Of a DNA stretch of 9,009 bases, positions 1-5,926 are shown piece after piece. The notes beneath the pieces were generated by a model. The model was not told where the DNA came from. It saw only the letters and a program-made list of their open reading frames with translations, and ran no database searches. The stretch spans positions 1 to 9,009 of the forward strand of contig USCE01000041.1 of NCBI GenBank assembly GCA_900553105.1, in the 5' to 3' direction. Position 1 is the first letter of the stretch, and every line of letters begins with the position of its first letter. The DNA is from an uncultured Sutterella sp. (GTDB lineage: Bacteria > Pseudomonadota > Gammaproteobacteria > Burkholderiales > Burkholderiaceae_F). The translations under genes were made by a program, and so were the position numbers.

Positions 1-10
1 CCCACTCATG

Positions 11-48
11 AAAATACCCCGTTGATAAGTTGTCTACCAAACGGGGTA
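11..48 (-). terminator. Probable rho-independent terminator of the minus-strand hslO operon
   Basis: On the minus strand, 20 nt past the stop of the last operon gene, there is a perfect 9-bp inverted repeat. TACCCCGTT (48-40 read leftwards) pairs with AACGGGGTA (23-15), with a 16-nt loop. It is followed directly by TTTT (14-11) and then CATG. The GC-rich stem and the position just after the final gene fit an intrinsic terminator. The short U-run and the large loop make it a moderate rather than strong candidate. Confidence 0.6.
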
Positions 49-68
49 CAGTTCACGCCGCGCTTTTG

Positions 69-1031
69 TTAATTGATGGTCTCGGAGTTAATGCGCTTGG
101 GAGCTTCCTCATTCATGGTGCTTAGCGCTTGATCGGCAACGGCTAACGCACGCTCGGCCGTAATTTTTTCGAGCGTTCGCATAATGGGCTCATTGTCTTT
201 GTAGCTTATGTTGTACAGCCACAAGTCTTTGCCATTGCCGTAAAGATTGATCAGATCGGCTCGACCGTCATCAAACATGATGCGCGTTGTAAAAAGCTTG
301 GCAACTTCCAACGTAACGGGCTCTTGTCCGGTTAGCTCAAAAGTCGTGGGGGCTAGTCCACGGTCACTTCCCTTACTTTCGATGACCTCATAGAGTGCAT
401 CTTTGAGTGCTTGAGGGTCGGCCGCATTGATCGTGTGTAGCCCGAAATGATCAAGAATGGTCTCCATGACGCTTTCTAAGTGGGAGATGACGCGTTCGCG
501 AGCCGAATCATCTAAGTGGGTGCCCGGCAGACGCACGTTCAGAGACTTCACTTCAATGCCGAGCCCATTGGGATTAATTTCCACTTTCATGGCTTGAAAC
601 TCGGCTGCCTCAAAAATCGTGAGCGTGTGTTCATCGTCTTTAATGACAAAGAAATTTTGGACTCGGAAAGCATCTTTGAACCCGGGCGGCACGATCCAAT
701 CGATGACTTCTTGCAACGGGTGACGTACGGTTTGCAGCTGCGCTTTTTCAATGTCGTAACGCGATTCGTAAAAGAAATACTCGTCGTTGATGCAGATTTT
801 GAATATCCAAACAAGAGTGCCGGAGTTTAAATGCTTCTCTTGAACGTAATCACAGCTGATATTGGTAACGCCATCGAGCACTTCACGTTCACTGACTTCG
901 TGAAGGGGATAGGGGCCGTTGATTGAAAAAACGTCCTCGTTATCTCGAAATTCAATGCTGCCCGACAGGCCATAGCCTTCAAAGATCTCGTACAGGCCTT
1001 CGATATTCTCGAAAGTTGCTCTTTGTGCCAT
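69..1031 (-). CDS. Unrecognised acidic soluble protein, last gene of the hslO operon
   Basis: This 320-residue protein has no motif I can assign to a family, so no function is given. It has no signal peptide and no hydrophobic stretch long enough for a membrane segment, so it is probably cytoplasmic. It is strongly acidic (about 55 Asp/Glu against 29 Lys/Arg). It contains only two cysteines (C60, C80), which are not in a metal-binding pattern. By eye there are beta-rich stretches around residues 71-92 and 123-170, a helical stretch at about 174-196 (containing DDSARERVISHLESVMETIL), another beta region at 228-278 and a C-terminal helix at about 282-306. The start has a good ribosome site: AGGA lies about 10 nt upstream (TAGGAAAGAAATTT before ATG). 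The gene begins 14 nt after the hslO stop, so it is almost certainly co-transcribed with hslO, and a hairpin terminator follows it. Codon use resembles its neighbours and no transfer is evident. That it is a real gene is nearly certain; its role is unknown. Confidence 0.85.
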   Translation of the reverse strand: MAQRATFENIEGLYEIFEGYGLSGSIEFRDNEDVFSINGPYPLHEVSEREVLDGVTNISCDYVQEKHLNSGTLVWIFKICINDEYFFYESRYDIEKAQLQTVRHPLQEVIDWIVPPGFKDAFRVQNFFVIKDDEHTLTIFEAAEFQAMKVEINPNGLGIEVKSLNVRLPGTHLDDSARERVISHLESVMETILDHFGLHTINAADPQALKDALYEVIESKGSDRGLAPTTFELTGQEPVTLEVAKLFTTRIMFDDGRADLINLYGNGKDLWLYNISYKDNEPIMRTLEKITAERALAVADQALSTMNEEAPKRINSETIN

Positions 1032-1045
1032 AAATTTCTTTCCTA

Positions 1046-1957
1046 TTAATGGACTTGTTGGTTGCCTTTGCGCGTGAAAATTTCAGAGACTTGTGCCGGC
1101 GTAAAGTGTTCGGTTTTACCGCAAAAATCACACGTCACAGCAAGCTCTCCTTGCTCGCTGGCAATCTGCAAGGCTTCCACTTCACCTAATTGCTCAATCA
1201 TGCGAGAGACTTTTTCGCGAGAGCAGGTGCACGCAAAATAGGGTTGTTGGGGCTCAAAGTAGTCAGGAGCTTCTTTCCAGAAGAGTCGATGGGTGAGCTC
1301 TTGCGGGGTCAGTGTCAGCATTTCTGTATCGGTGACGGTTTGTGCGAGCATTTCAATGCGACGCAAATTTTCTTCTTGTGCTTCGGCGCTAAGTTCAGTG
1401 TCATAGCCGCCCGTAGTCGGCATTTTTTGAATCATCAAACCGGCTGCTGCCTTGGCATCTGCGGCCAACCATAAACGAGTGTGGATTTGTTCGCTTTGCT
1501 CGAGATAATTTTCAAGAACCGTGGCCACTTTGTCGCCGGCCAATGATACAACGCCTTGATAAAGAGGTTCCCCTTCGGGACGATCTTTCGGATCGAGCAT
1601 GATGGCACAACGTCCTTGGCCGTGGGCGTTGACAAGTTCGGTTAAACCCATCGCATCGTTAAAGACGGCATTGTCGTGCAGTTTGGTGGTGGCACGAACG
1701 GCCAATCCGTTTTTGACTTCAACAATGGCCAAGCGAACAGGACCGTCGCCCTGAATTTGCAAAATCAGCGACCCTTCAAACTTTAAAGAGCTTGCAAGCA
1801 AAAGTGCTCCGGCGGTCAATTCGCCCATCAGCGTTGTGACACAAGTCGGCCAGCTACGAAATTCTCGCACGGCATTCCAAGCACTTTCCAAACGAACACT
1901 TGCACCGCGTACGCTCGCTTTCTTAAAAATTAATCGTAAAAGGGTATCTTGAGTCAT
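1046..1957 (-). CDS. hslO: Redox-regulated molecular chaperone Hsp33
   Basis: Hsp33 is a cytoplasmic holdase that is inactive when reduced and zinc-bound. Oxidation with unfolding releases the zinc, forms disulfides and exposes its client-binding surface. The 303-residue length is typical. The C-terminal redox switch is complete: C243-x-C245 (FACTCSREKVSRMI) and C276-x-x-C279 (TCDFCGK), separated by 30 residues, match the CxC...CxxC zinc site of the family. The N-terminal core shows the usual MGELTAGALLLASSLKFEGSLILQIQ-type region (about 44-69) and the GPVRLAIVEV segment (72-81). The start is supported by AGGATTACTAGAAA before ATG, an AGGA site about 10 nt upstream. It is the middle gene of a three-gene operon, 14 nt after the carbonic anhydrase-like gene and 14 nt before the unrecognised gene. 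All the catalytically relevant cysteines are present, so it should be functional. Confidence 0.97.
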   Translation of the reverse strand: MTQDTLLRLIFKKASVRGASVRLESAWNAVREFRSWPTCVTTLMGELTAGALLLASSLKFEGSLILQIQGDGPVRLAIVEVKNGLAVRATTKLHDNAVFNDAMGLTELVNAHGQGRCAIMLDPKDRPEGEPLYQGVVSLAGDKVATVLENYLEQSEQIHTRLWLAADAKAAAGLMIQKMPTTGGYDTELSAEAQEENLRRIEMLAQTVTDTEMLTLTPQELTHRLFWKEAPDYFEPQQPYFACTCSREKVSRMIEQLGEVEALQIASEQGELAVTCDFCGKTEHFTPAQVSEIFTRKGNQQVH

Positions 1958-1971
1958 TTTCTAGTAATCCT

Positions 1972-2499
1972 TTACAAATCAATGCGTTTAGCCGTCAGAC
2001 GGTAAAGCTCGGCGGCCTCGCAATAATGTTGGGCGTTTTTCAATATAGTAGCCCGCTCCTCTTGTGTCAGCGTTCGAACAATGCGTGCAGGAGCGCCCAC
2101 AATTAAGGAGTTGTCGGGAAATATTTTATTTTGCGTGACTAAAGCGCCTGCTCCAACGATGCATCCGGCGCCGATAACGCTACCGTTTAAAACAGTTGCG
2201 CCCATACCGATTAAAGTGCCGTCACCGATCGTGCAACCGTGCAAAATCGCGGCATGGCCGATAGTCACATTTTTACCGATTCGACAGGCAAAACTTTCAT
2301 CGGTGTGAATCACTGCAGCGTCTTGAACGTTTGAGCCTTCTTCGATAGTAATGAGCTCGATGTCACCTCGAATGCTTGCGTTGGGCCAAACACTGACCCG
2401 GTCACCTAAGTGAACATCTGCGCTGACAAAAGCCGTCTCTGCGACCCAAACATCTTTGCCGATGAGCGGGATTCTGTCACCAATTGAAAAAATCGCCAT
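1972..2499 (-). CDS. Gamma-class carbonic anhydrase-like hexapeptide-repeat protein
   Basis: This 175-residue left-handed beta-helix protein belongs to the YrdA/PaaY/CaiE branch of the gamma carbonic anhydrase family, cytoplasmic trimers with metal at the subunit interface. Hexapeptide repeats run from about residue 25 to 140 (for example VSVWPNASIRGD, IGKNVTIGHAAILHGCTIGDGTLIGMGATVLNGSVIG). The three expected metal-ligand histidines are visible as H65 (AAVIHTD), H82 (IGHAA) and H87 (LHGC), and the family's RGD segment (R44-D46) and N58-Q60 region are also present. A C-terminal helix closes the trimer. It lacks the long acidic loop that carries the proton-shuttle glutamate in archaeal Cam. 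Many bacterial relatives show weak or no measured CO2 hydration, so the true reaction is uncertain. It is the first gene of the operon with hslO and reads away from the PHP gene. Its Shine-Dalgarno sequence is weak. Confidence 0.9.
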   Translation of the reverse strand: MAIFSIGDRIPLIGKDVWVAETAFVSADVHLGDRVSVWPNASIRGDIELITIEEGSNVQDAAVIHTDESFACRIGKNVTIGHAAILHGCTIGDGTLIGMGATVLNGSVIGAGCIVGAGALVTQNKIFPDNSLIVGAPARIVRTLTQEERATILKNAQHYCEAAELYRLTAKRIDL

Positions 2500-2512
2500 G
2501 AAATTACATACT
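2484..2512 (+). promoter_or_regulatory. Candidate sigma70 promoter for the PHP-M50 gene pair
   Basis: TTGAAA at 2484-2489 (5 of 6 to TTGACA) and CATACT at 2507-2512 (4 of 6 to TATAAT) are separated by exactly 17 bp. Transcription would begin at about 2519, some 22 nt before the ATG at 2541. The -35 box lies inside the first codons of the divergent carbonic anhydrase-like gene. The call rests on consensus match only. Confidence 0.4.
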
Positions 2513-2534
2513 AACGAGTTAAAGTTAGGTTTGG

Positions 2535-2563
2535 ATTGTAATGGATATTGTTCGACGTATGAA
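2535..2563 (-). promoter_or_regulatory. Candidate sigma70 promoter for the carbonic anhydrase-hslO operon
   Basis: On the minus strand, TTCATA (2563-2558, 4 of 6 to TTGACA) and TACAAT (2540-2535, 5 of 6 to TATAAT) are separated by 17 bp. Initiation would be near 2528, about 28 nt before the ATG at 2499. It lies partly inside the start of the PHP gene. A small symmetrical element, TAAC-GA-GTTA (2512-2521), sits between the two opposing promoters and could be an operator, but it is too short to assert this. Confidence 0.4.
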
Positions 2564-3395
2564 ATTGGATTTACATGTGCACTCCAATGCCAGTGACGGG
2601 GTTTATCGACCTGCTGATGTGGTGCGCAAGGCTCATGATAACGGCGTGGAGGTTATCGCGCTGACCGATCATGACACGGTTGCGGGGCTGAAGGAGGCTT
2701 CGTGCGAAGCCAGGCGTCTCGGCATGCGCTTCATCGATGGGGTTGAGCTCTCTTGCGCTTGGGGAGAAAAAACGATTCACGTGGTAGGACTCGGGATGAA
2801 GGAGCTAGAGCCCTACATGGAACTGACTGACAAATTGAGTCGGATGCGTGACGAGCGCGCTAAGCAGATGGCCGCTAAGTTTGACGCGTTAGGAATTTAC
2901 AATACGTATACGCAAGCATTGTCTTTAGCCGGCAACAAGCTCAATCTTTCTCGACGTCACTTTGCCATGGCGTTGTTGGAGCGCGGAACCGTGGGTAATG
3001 AAGATGAGGCCTTTGAACGTTATTTAAAAGATGAAGGGCCGGCTTTTGTTCAAACCAATTGGATGAAGTTGCCCGAGGCAATGAATATTATTGCTCAGAC
3101 GGGTGGCGTGGCCGTGTTGGCCCATCCGGGACGCTACAATTTCAAGGCGCCTTATAACATCATGGATTTACTGGAAGAGTTTAAGGCGTTGGGCGGTGAT
3201 GCAATTGAGGTGACAACCGGCAGTCACTTTGCCGGTGAAAATGAGCGCTTCATGCGCATTGCGGCCAATATGGGATTTTTAGCCAGCACCGGCAGTGATT
3301 TTCACGGCTTTAAGCCCGGACGGCCTGAGCCCGGTATGCAGGAAGCGTTGCCGGTGGAGATGCCGACCGTATTAGAACTTTTAACAGACCGATGA
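2541..3395 (+). CDS. PHP-domain phosphoesterase, YciV/RNase AM-like
   Basis: This 284-residue protein is of the polymerase-and-histidinol-phosphatase (PHP) superfamily, close in length and layout to E. coli YciV (RNase AM/Rnm). Proteins of this group act as 3',5'-nucleoside bisphosphate phosphatases or 5'-3' exoribonucleases with a trinuclear metal site. The metal ligands are visible: H12-x-H14 with D19 (LHVHSNASDG), D43-H44-D45 (LTDHD), E69 (GVELS), H80 (IHVVG), H195 (LAHPGRY) and D253-x-H255 (GSDFHG). H140 (SRRH) lies in the insertion after residue 85. An alternative start is M7 at 2559, giving MKLDLHVHS, closer to where homologues usually begin. Neither ATG has a strong Shine-Dalgarno sequence, so the start is unresolved. 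The gene overlaps the next by 4 nt (ATGA), indicating coupling. Substrate preference cannot be read from the sequence. Confidence 0.9.
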   Translation: MDIVRRMKLDLHVHSNASDGVYRPADVVRKAHDNGVEVIALTDHDTVAGLKEASCEARRLGMRFIDGVELSCAWGEKTIHVVGLGMKELEPYMELTDKLSRMRDERAKQMAAKFDALGIYNTYTQALSLAGNKLNLSRRHFAMALLERGTVGNEDEAFERYLKDEGPAFVQTNWMKLPEAMNIIAQTGGVAVLAHPGRYNFKAPYNIMDLLEEFKALGGDAIEVTTGSHFAGENERFMRIAANMGFLASTGSDFHGFKPGRPEPGMQEALPVEMPTVLELLTDR

Positions 3396-4042
3396 CTCAA
3401 GAAATCTATCAAATTATCATTTACATTGTGCCGCTTTTATTTGCCATTACGGCTCACGAAGCGGCACACGGCTGGGTGGCCGCTCGCTATGGGGACATGA
3501 CAGCCACGATGCTCGGTCGCGTGACCCTAAATCCCATACCGCACATTGATCTTGTGGGCACCATTGTGGTGCCGGCGGTGTTGTTACTCGGGTCAGCTTT
3601 GACGGGCATGGGCGGTGTATTGCTCGGTTGGGCCAAGCCGGTACCAATTAATACACGTCATTTGAGCCCTTTTCGACAAGCAATGCTGATGGTGGCTCTG
3701 GCCGGACCATTAAGCAATTTCCTGCAAGCGATCTTTTGGCTTTTGTGTCTGAAAATTTTTATTGTGACCGGATTTGTCACGCAGGCACTTCTTGATTTGA
3801 CGGTTGCGGGGGTTCTGGTCAACTTCTATATCATGGCCTTTAACCTTTTACCGTTACCGCCTTTAGATGGCGGACGCATTGTCACGATGCTTTTGCCGTA
3901 CGGCGCAGCCGTGCGCTTTGCCGAGCTGGAGCGCTACGGCATGATCATATTGGTGGTGTTGATTCTCTCTGGACTTTTGAGCTACTTCATGCATCCCTTT
4001 GTGGCCATTGCTCAGATGATGCTCGGCTGGGTTTTGTTCTGA
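3392..4042 (+). CDS. Site-2 protease family (M50) membrane metalloprotease, small YwhC-like type
   Basis: This 216-residue polytopic inner-membrane protein is of the M50 family, intramembrane zinc metalloproteases. The zinc-binding motif HExxH is complete in the first membrane segment (H22-E23-A24-A25-H26, in AITAHEAAHGWVA). The second conserved motif is present as N151-LLPLPPLDGG, with D159 as the likely third zinc ligand. The LxGPLSN segment (103-109) and GWAKPVP (79-85) are typical of the short group without a PDZ domain. Membrane stretches are evident at about 7-28, 54-80, 97-127, 132-155 and 184-212. It has no PDZ domain, so it is not RseP, and its substrate is unknown. Its start codon overlaps the PHP gene stop (ATGA). 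In many Betaproteobacteria this protease is found near a PHP gene, as here, usually with other genes between or after them (recalled family context, not verified). Confidence 0.93.
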   Translation: MTQEIYQIIIYIVPLLFAITAHEAAHGWVAARYGDMTATMLGRVTLNPIPHIDLVGTIVVPAVLLLGSALTGMGGVLLGWAKPVPINTRHLSPFRQAMLMVALAGPLSNFLQAIFWLLCLKIFIVTGFVTQALLDLTVAGVLVNFYIMAFNLLPLPPLDGGRIVTMLLPYGAAVRFAELERYGMIILVVLILSGLLSYFMHPFVAIAQMMLGWVLF

Positions 4043-4082
4043 TTGAGTTGAAGAAACCTCCCCATATTGGACAAGGCTTCGG

Positions 4083-4088
4083 TACAAT
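4083..4088 (+). promoter_or_regulatory. Possible -10 element upstream of bamC
   Basis: TACAAT matches the -10 consensus at 5 of 6 positions and lies 55 nt before the bamC start, in the 101-bp gap after the protease gene. No acceptable -35 box sits 16-18 bp upstream; the nearby TTGGAC at 4067-4072 is only 10 bp away. The call is weak. bamC could instead be read from the upstream genes, as no clear terminator separates them. Confidence 0.25.
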
Positions 4089-4116
4089 AGTCGGAACTTG
4101 TTTTTGATACTCTGGG

Positions 4117-4136
4117 CCCGTTCGCACGGGTGCGAA
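4117..4136 (+). promoter_or_regulatory. Two mutually exclusive small hairpins in the bamC leader
   Basis: Two inverted repeats share bases. CCCG (4117-4120) can pair with CGGG (4127-4130) around the loop TTCGCA. That same loop sequence, TTCGCA (4121-4126), can instead pair with TGCGAA (4131-4136) around CGGG. The second, 6-bp form ends 7 nt before the bamC ATG, and the only purine-rich patch that could serve as a ribosome site (GGGTG, 4128-4132) lies within it. This could modulate translation, but the stems are short and function is unproven. Confidence 0.3.
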
Positions 4137-4143
4137 AATTTGT

Positions 4144-5319
4144 ATGAAAATGAATAAAGTTTTGCGTACTGGTTTAATTGTTACGATCCCGATGGCGCTG
4201 GCCGCCTGCTCTGGCTTTAACTTCAGCCAAGACCGCATTCAATACGAAACGAGTGATTCTCGTGCCCCGCTGGAAATCCCTCCAGAATTGTCTCAAGTAC
4301 CGGCTTCTGATCGTTTCAATGTACCGTCTCGTCCGCAAACGGTTTGGGCTAGCCAACAAGAGCAAGAAGCGTTGGCAACTCAATCGGATAGCTCCGCTAC
4401 TCGCGTGCTTTTGCCCCAAGGTGAGGTGGCTAAGGTCATGCGCGAAGGCAACAATCGCTGGGTGCGTGTCTCGGTCGCTCCAGAGCAAATTTGGCCCGTG
4501 TTGCAAGATTTCTGGTCTAGCGTCGGTTTGTCTTTAGCTCGACAAGACGAGTTAACCGGAGTGATGGAAACCAACTGGGCTGAAAACCGCGCCAATTTAC
4601 CGCAGGATATCATTCGTGGAACATTGGGTAAGGTGGTGGATTTGGTGTACTCCACGGGTGAACGTGATCAATATCGTTCCCGCGTGGAACGTACCGATGA
4701 CGGCGGTTGTGATATCTTCATCACGCATCGTTCGATGGTGGAAGTGGTGAAGTCCTTGGGTGGCGACAATGAAACGACCGTCTGGCAACCCGGTCCTGCT
4801 GATCCGATGCTTGAGGCCGAAATGGTGACGCGTTTGGCTCAACGCATCAACACGGAATTCAATCCCAAGGCAGTTAAGCAAACCGAAGAACAACGTGAAC
4901 AACAAGTTCAAGAGCTCTCGAGCTACGAAGCCGTTCCTACGATCAGCCAATTGGAACAAGACGCTGAGGGGCAACCTACGAGCATTCTGATTAACGAAGG
5001 CTACGAACGTGCTTGGCGACGTTTGGCTTTGGCCATCGATCGTTTGGGCTTTACGGTTGAAGATCGCGATCGCTCCAGAGGCTTCTTCTTGGTTCGTTAT
5101 CTTGATGAAGAATACGAAGAACAAGAACGCGCTAAGCAAGGTTTCTGGGCTAACGCTTTCGGTCGCGACAAAGCGGTTGAAGCTCCGCAGTACGTGATCG
5201 GCTTGCAACAGTTGTCTGAAACAGAATGCCGTGTTCATGTATTAGGCCCCGATGGCAAACCCGATCAAACCGGTGTTGCGCCTAAGATCTTGACGCTTTT
5301 GAGCGAACAGACGAAGTAA
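4144..5319 (+). CDS. bamC: Outer membrane protein assembly factor BamC (lipoprotein)
   Basis: BamC is a lipoprotein of the BAM complex, which folds beta-barrel proteins into the outer membrane. This 391-residue protein starts with a lipoprotein signal: MKMNK, a hydrophobic core (VLRTGLIVTIPMALA) and the lipobox L19-A20-A21-C22, with lipidation expected on C22. Serine at +2 predicts outer-membrane sorting. An extended segment follows (about 26-60, SQDRIQYETSDSRAPLEIPPELS), comparable with the BamD-binding N-terminal tail of E. coli BamC. Two similar globular domains then follow: about 98-235 (NRWVRVSVAPEQIWPVLQDFW) and about 276-391 (EGYERAWRRLALAIDRLGF), both of the helix-grip NlpB/DapX type. 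The length exceeds the roughly 344 residues of E. coli BamC, mainly in the linker. An ATG at 4150 is an alternative start; the first is used here, and both retain the signal. A strong terminator follows at 5356. In E. coli dapA precedes bamC, but here a protease gene does. Confidence 0.92.
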   Translation: MKMNKVLRTGLIVTIPMALAACSGFNFSQDRIQYETSDSRAPLEIPPELSQVPASDRFNVPSRPQTVWASQQEQEALATQSDSSATRVLLPQGEVAKVMREGNNRWVRVSVAPEQIWPVLQDFWSSVGLSLARQDELTGVMETNWAENRANLPQDIIRGTLGKVVDLVYSTGERDQYRSRVERTDDGGCDIFITHRSMVEVVKSLGGDNETTVWQPGPADPMLEAEMVTRLAQRINTEFNPKAVKQTEEQREQQVQELSSYEAVPTISQLEQDAEGQPTSILINEGYERAWRRLALAIDRLGFTVEDRDRSRGFFLVRYLDEEYEEQERAKQGFWANAFGRDKAVEAPQYVIGLQQLSETECRVHVLGPDGKPDQTGVAPKILTLLSEQTK

Positions 5320-5355
5320 TACGGCAACGACGACATAAAAAGTCGGCATAATAGG

Positions 5356-5387
5356 GAGAGTGCGACCAGAGGTTGCGCTCTCTTTTT
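5356..5387 (+). terminator. Rho-independent terminator after bamC
   Basis: A 12-bp stem pairs GAGAGTGCGACC (5356-5367) with GGTTGCGCTCTC (5371-5382). It includes two G-U wobbles, has a 3-nt AGA loop and is followed immediately by TTTTT (5383-5387). It begins 37 nt after the bamC stop. This is a textbook intrinsic terminator for plus-strand transcripts. On the minus strand no T-run follows, so it is probably one-directional. Confidence 0.88.
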
Positions 5388-5389
5388 GC

Positions 5390-5393
5390 AGGA
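5390..5393 (+). promoter_or_regulatory. Shine-Dalgarno sequence that decides the DUF805 start
   Basis: AGGA, within GCAGGA, lies 9 nt before the GTG at 5403, which is standard spacing. The alternative TTG at 5373 lies inside the 3' arm of the terminator hairpin and its only purine-rich upstream bases are in the stem. This favours the GTG. Confidence 0.65.
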
Positions 5394-5402
5394 TTCGATA
5401 CG

Positions 5403-5921
5403 GTGCTTAAATTATTTTTTTCTTTTCAAGGGCGTTTGAATCGCTCGAAATTTTGGTTAATCGTTTTGACGTGGACGGCCATTCGAATTGGCGTACCGTA
5501 CGTCATTTACTCTATCGGCAGTTTGCCGGGGTACTCGCTGGATATTCAAGATGCGACAGCAACCCCCGAATTCTACGAGGCTAGTCAAGCCTATGTCATT
5601 TTGAGCCTCATTTCGCTTGTAAGCCTGATTTCGGCCGCCGTTCGCCGTCTGCACGACTTTGACTCAAGCGGCTGGTGGGCACTGTTGCTTTTTATTCCCG
5701 GCATTGAGTTTATTGCCTATATCGTGATCGGTTTAATTGGCTCTCAACCTGGTACCAATCGCTATGGTGTCAATCCGTTGGGCGTGGCTAATGTGTACGT
5801 ACCTGGAGCCAATGAGGAAATGCGCGTGAAAGAACTAAAGGATTTGGCGACTCTTTACGAAAAGGGACTGTTGTCCGAAGAAGAGTATCGACGTGCCAAA
5901 GATAAAATTTTGAAGGATTAA
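5403..5921 (+). CDS. DUF805 inner-membrane protein with C-terminal SHOCT segment
   Basis: This is a 172-residue protein from the GTG start. The DUF805 family has no established biochemical role. Its hallmarks are visible: FSFQGRLNRSKFW at about 6-18, the RRLHDFDSSGWW block at 81-92, and GTNRYGVNPLG at 117-127. Hydrophobic membrane segments lie at about 17-39, 62-80 and 91-113. The last 32 residues (141-172, ELKDLATLYEKGLLSEEEYRRAKDKIL) match the SHOCT pattern, a short helical element common at the C-termini of membrane or nucleic-acid-associated proteins and thought to mediate oligomerisation. A start at the TTG 10 codons upstream is possible but falls in the terminator stem. The stop is followed after 5 nt by the SlyD-like gene, whose ribosome site lies inside this gene, so the two are probably translationally coupled. 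How it is transcribed past the terminator is unclear. Confidence 0.85.
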   Translation: MLKLFFSFQGRLNRSKFWLIVLTWTAIRIGVPYVIYSIGSLPGYSLDIQDATATPEFYEASQAYVILSLISLVSLISAAVRRLHDFDSSGWWALLLFIPGIEFIAYIVIGLIGSQPGTNRYGVNPLGVANVYVPGANEEMRVKELKDLATLYEKGLLSEEEYRRAKDKILKD

Positions 5922-5926
5922 AACGG

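Noticed and set aside
516..830. A 104-codon open frame on the plus strand opposite the unrecognised gene
   Set aside because: The minus-strand gene has a ribosome site, operon spacing and a terminator. This frame has none of these and no recognisable motif.
4067..4088. TTGGAC...TACAAT as a full bamC promoter
   Set aside because: The spacer is only 10 bp, far too short for sigma70; only the -10-like box was kept, as a weak candidate.
5062..5071. Palindrome GATCGCGATC in bamC as a possible regulatory or repeat site
   Set aside because: It encodes Asp-Arg-Asp-Arg within the coding sequence and is a single copy, so it needs no separate explanation.
4597..5238. A 213-codon open frame on the minus strand across bamC
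   Set aside because: It lies wholly inside the well-supported bamC gene, has no family resemblance, and its residues look like a reverse-frame reading of BamC codons.
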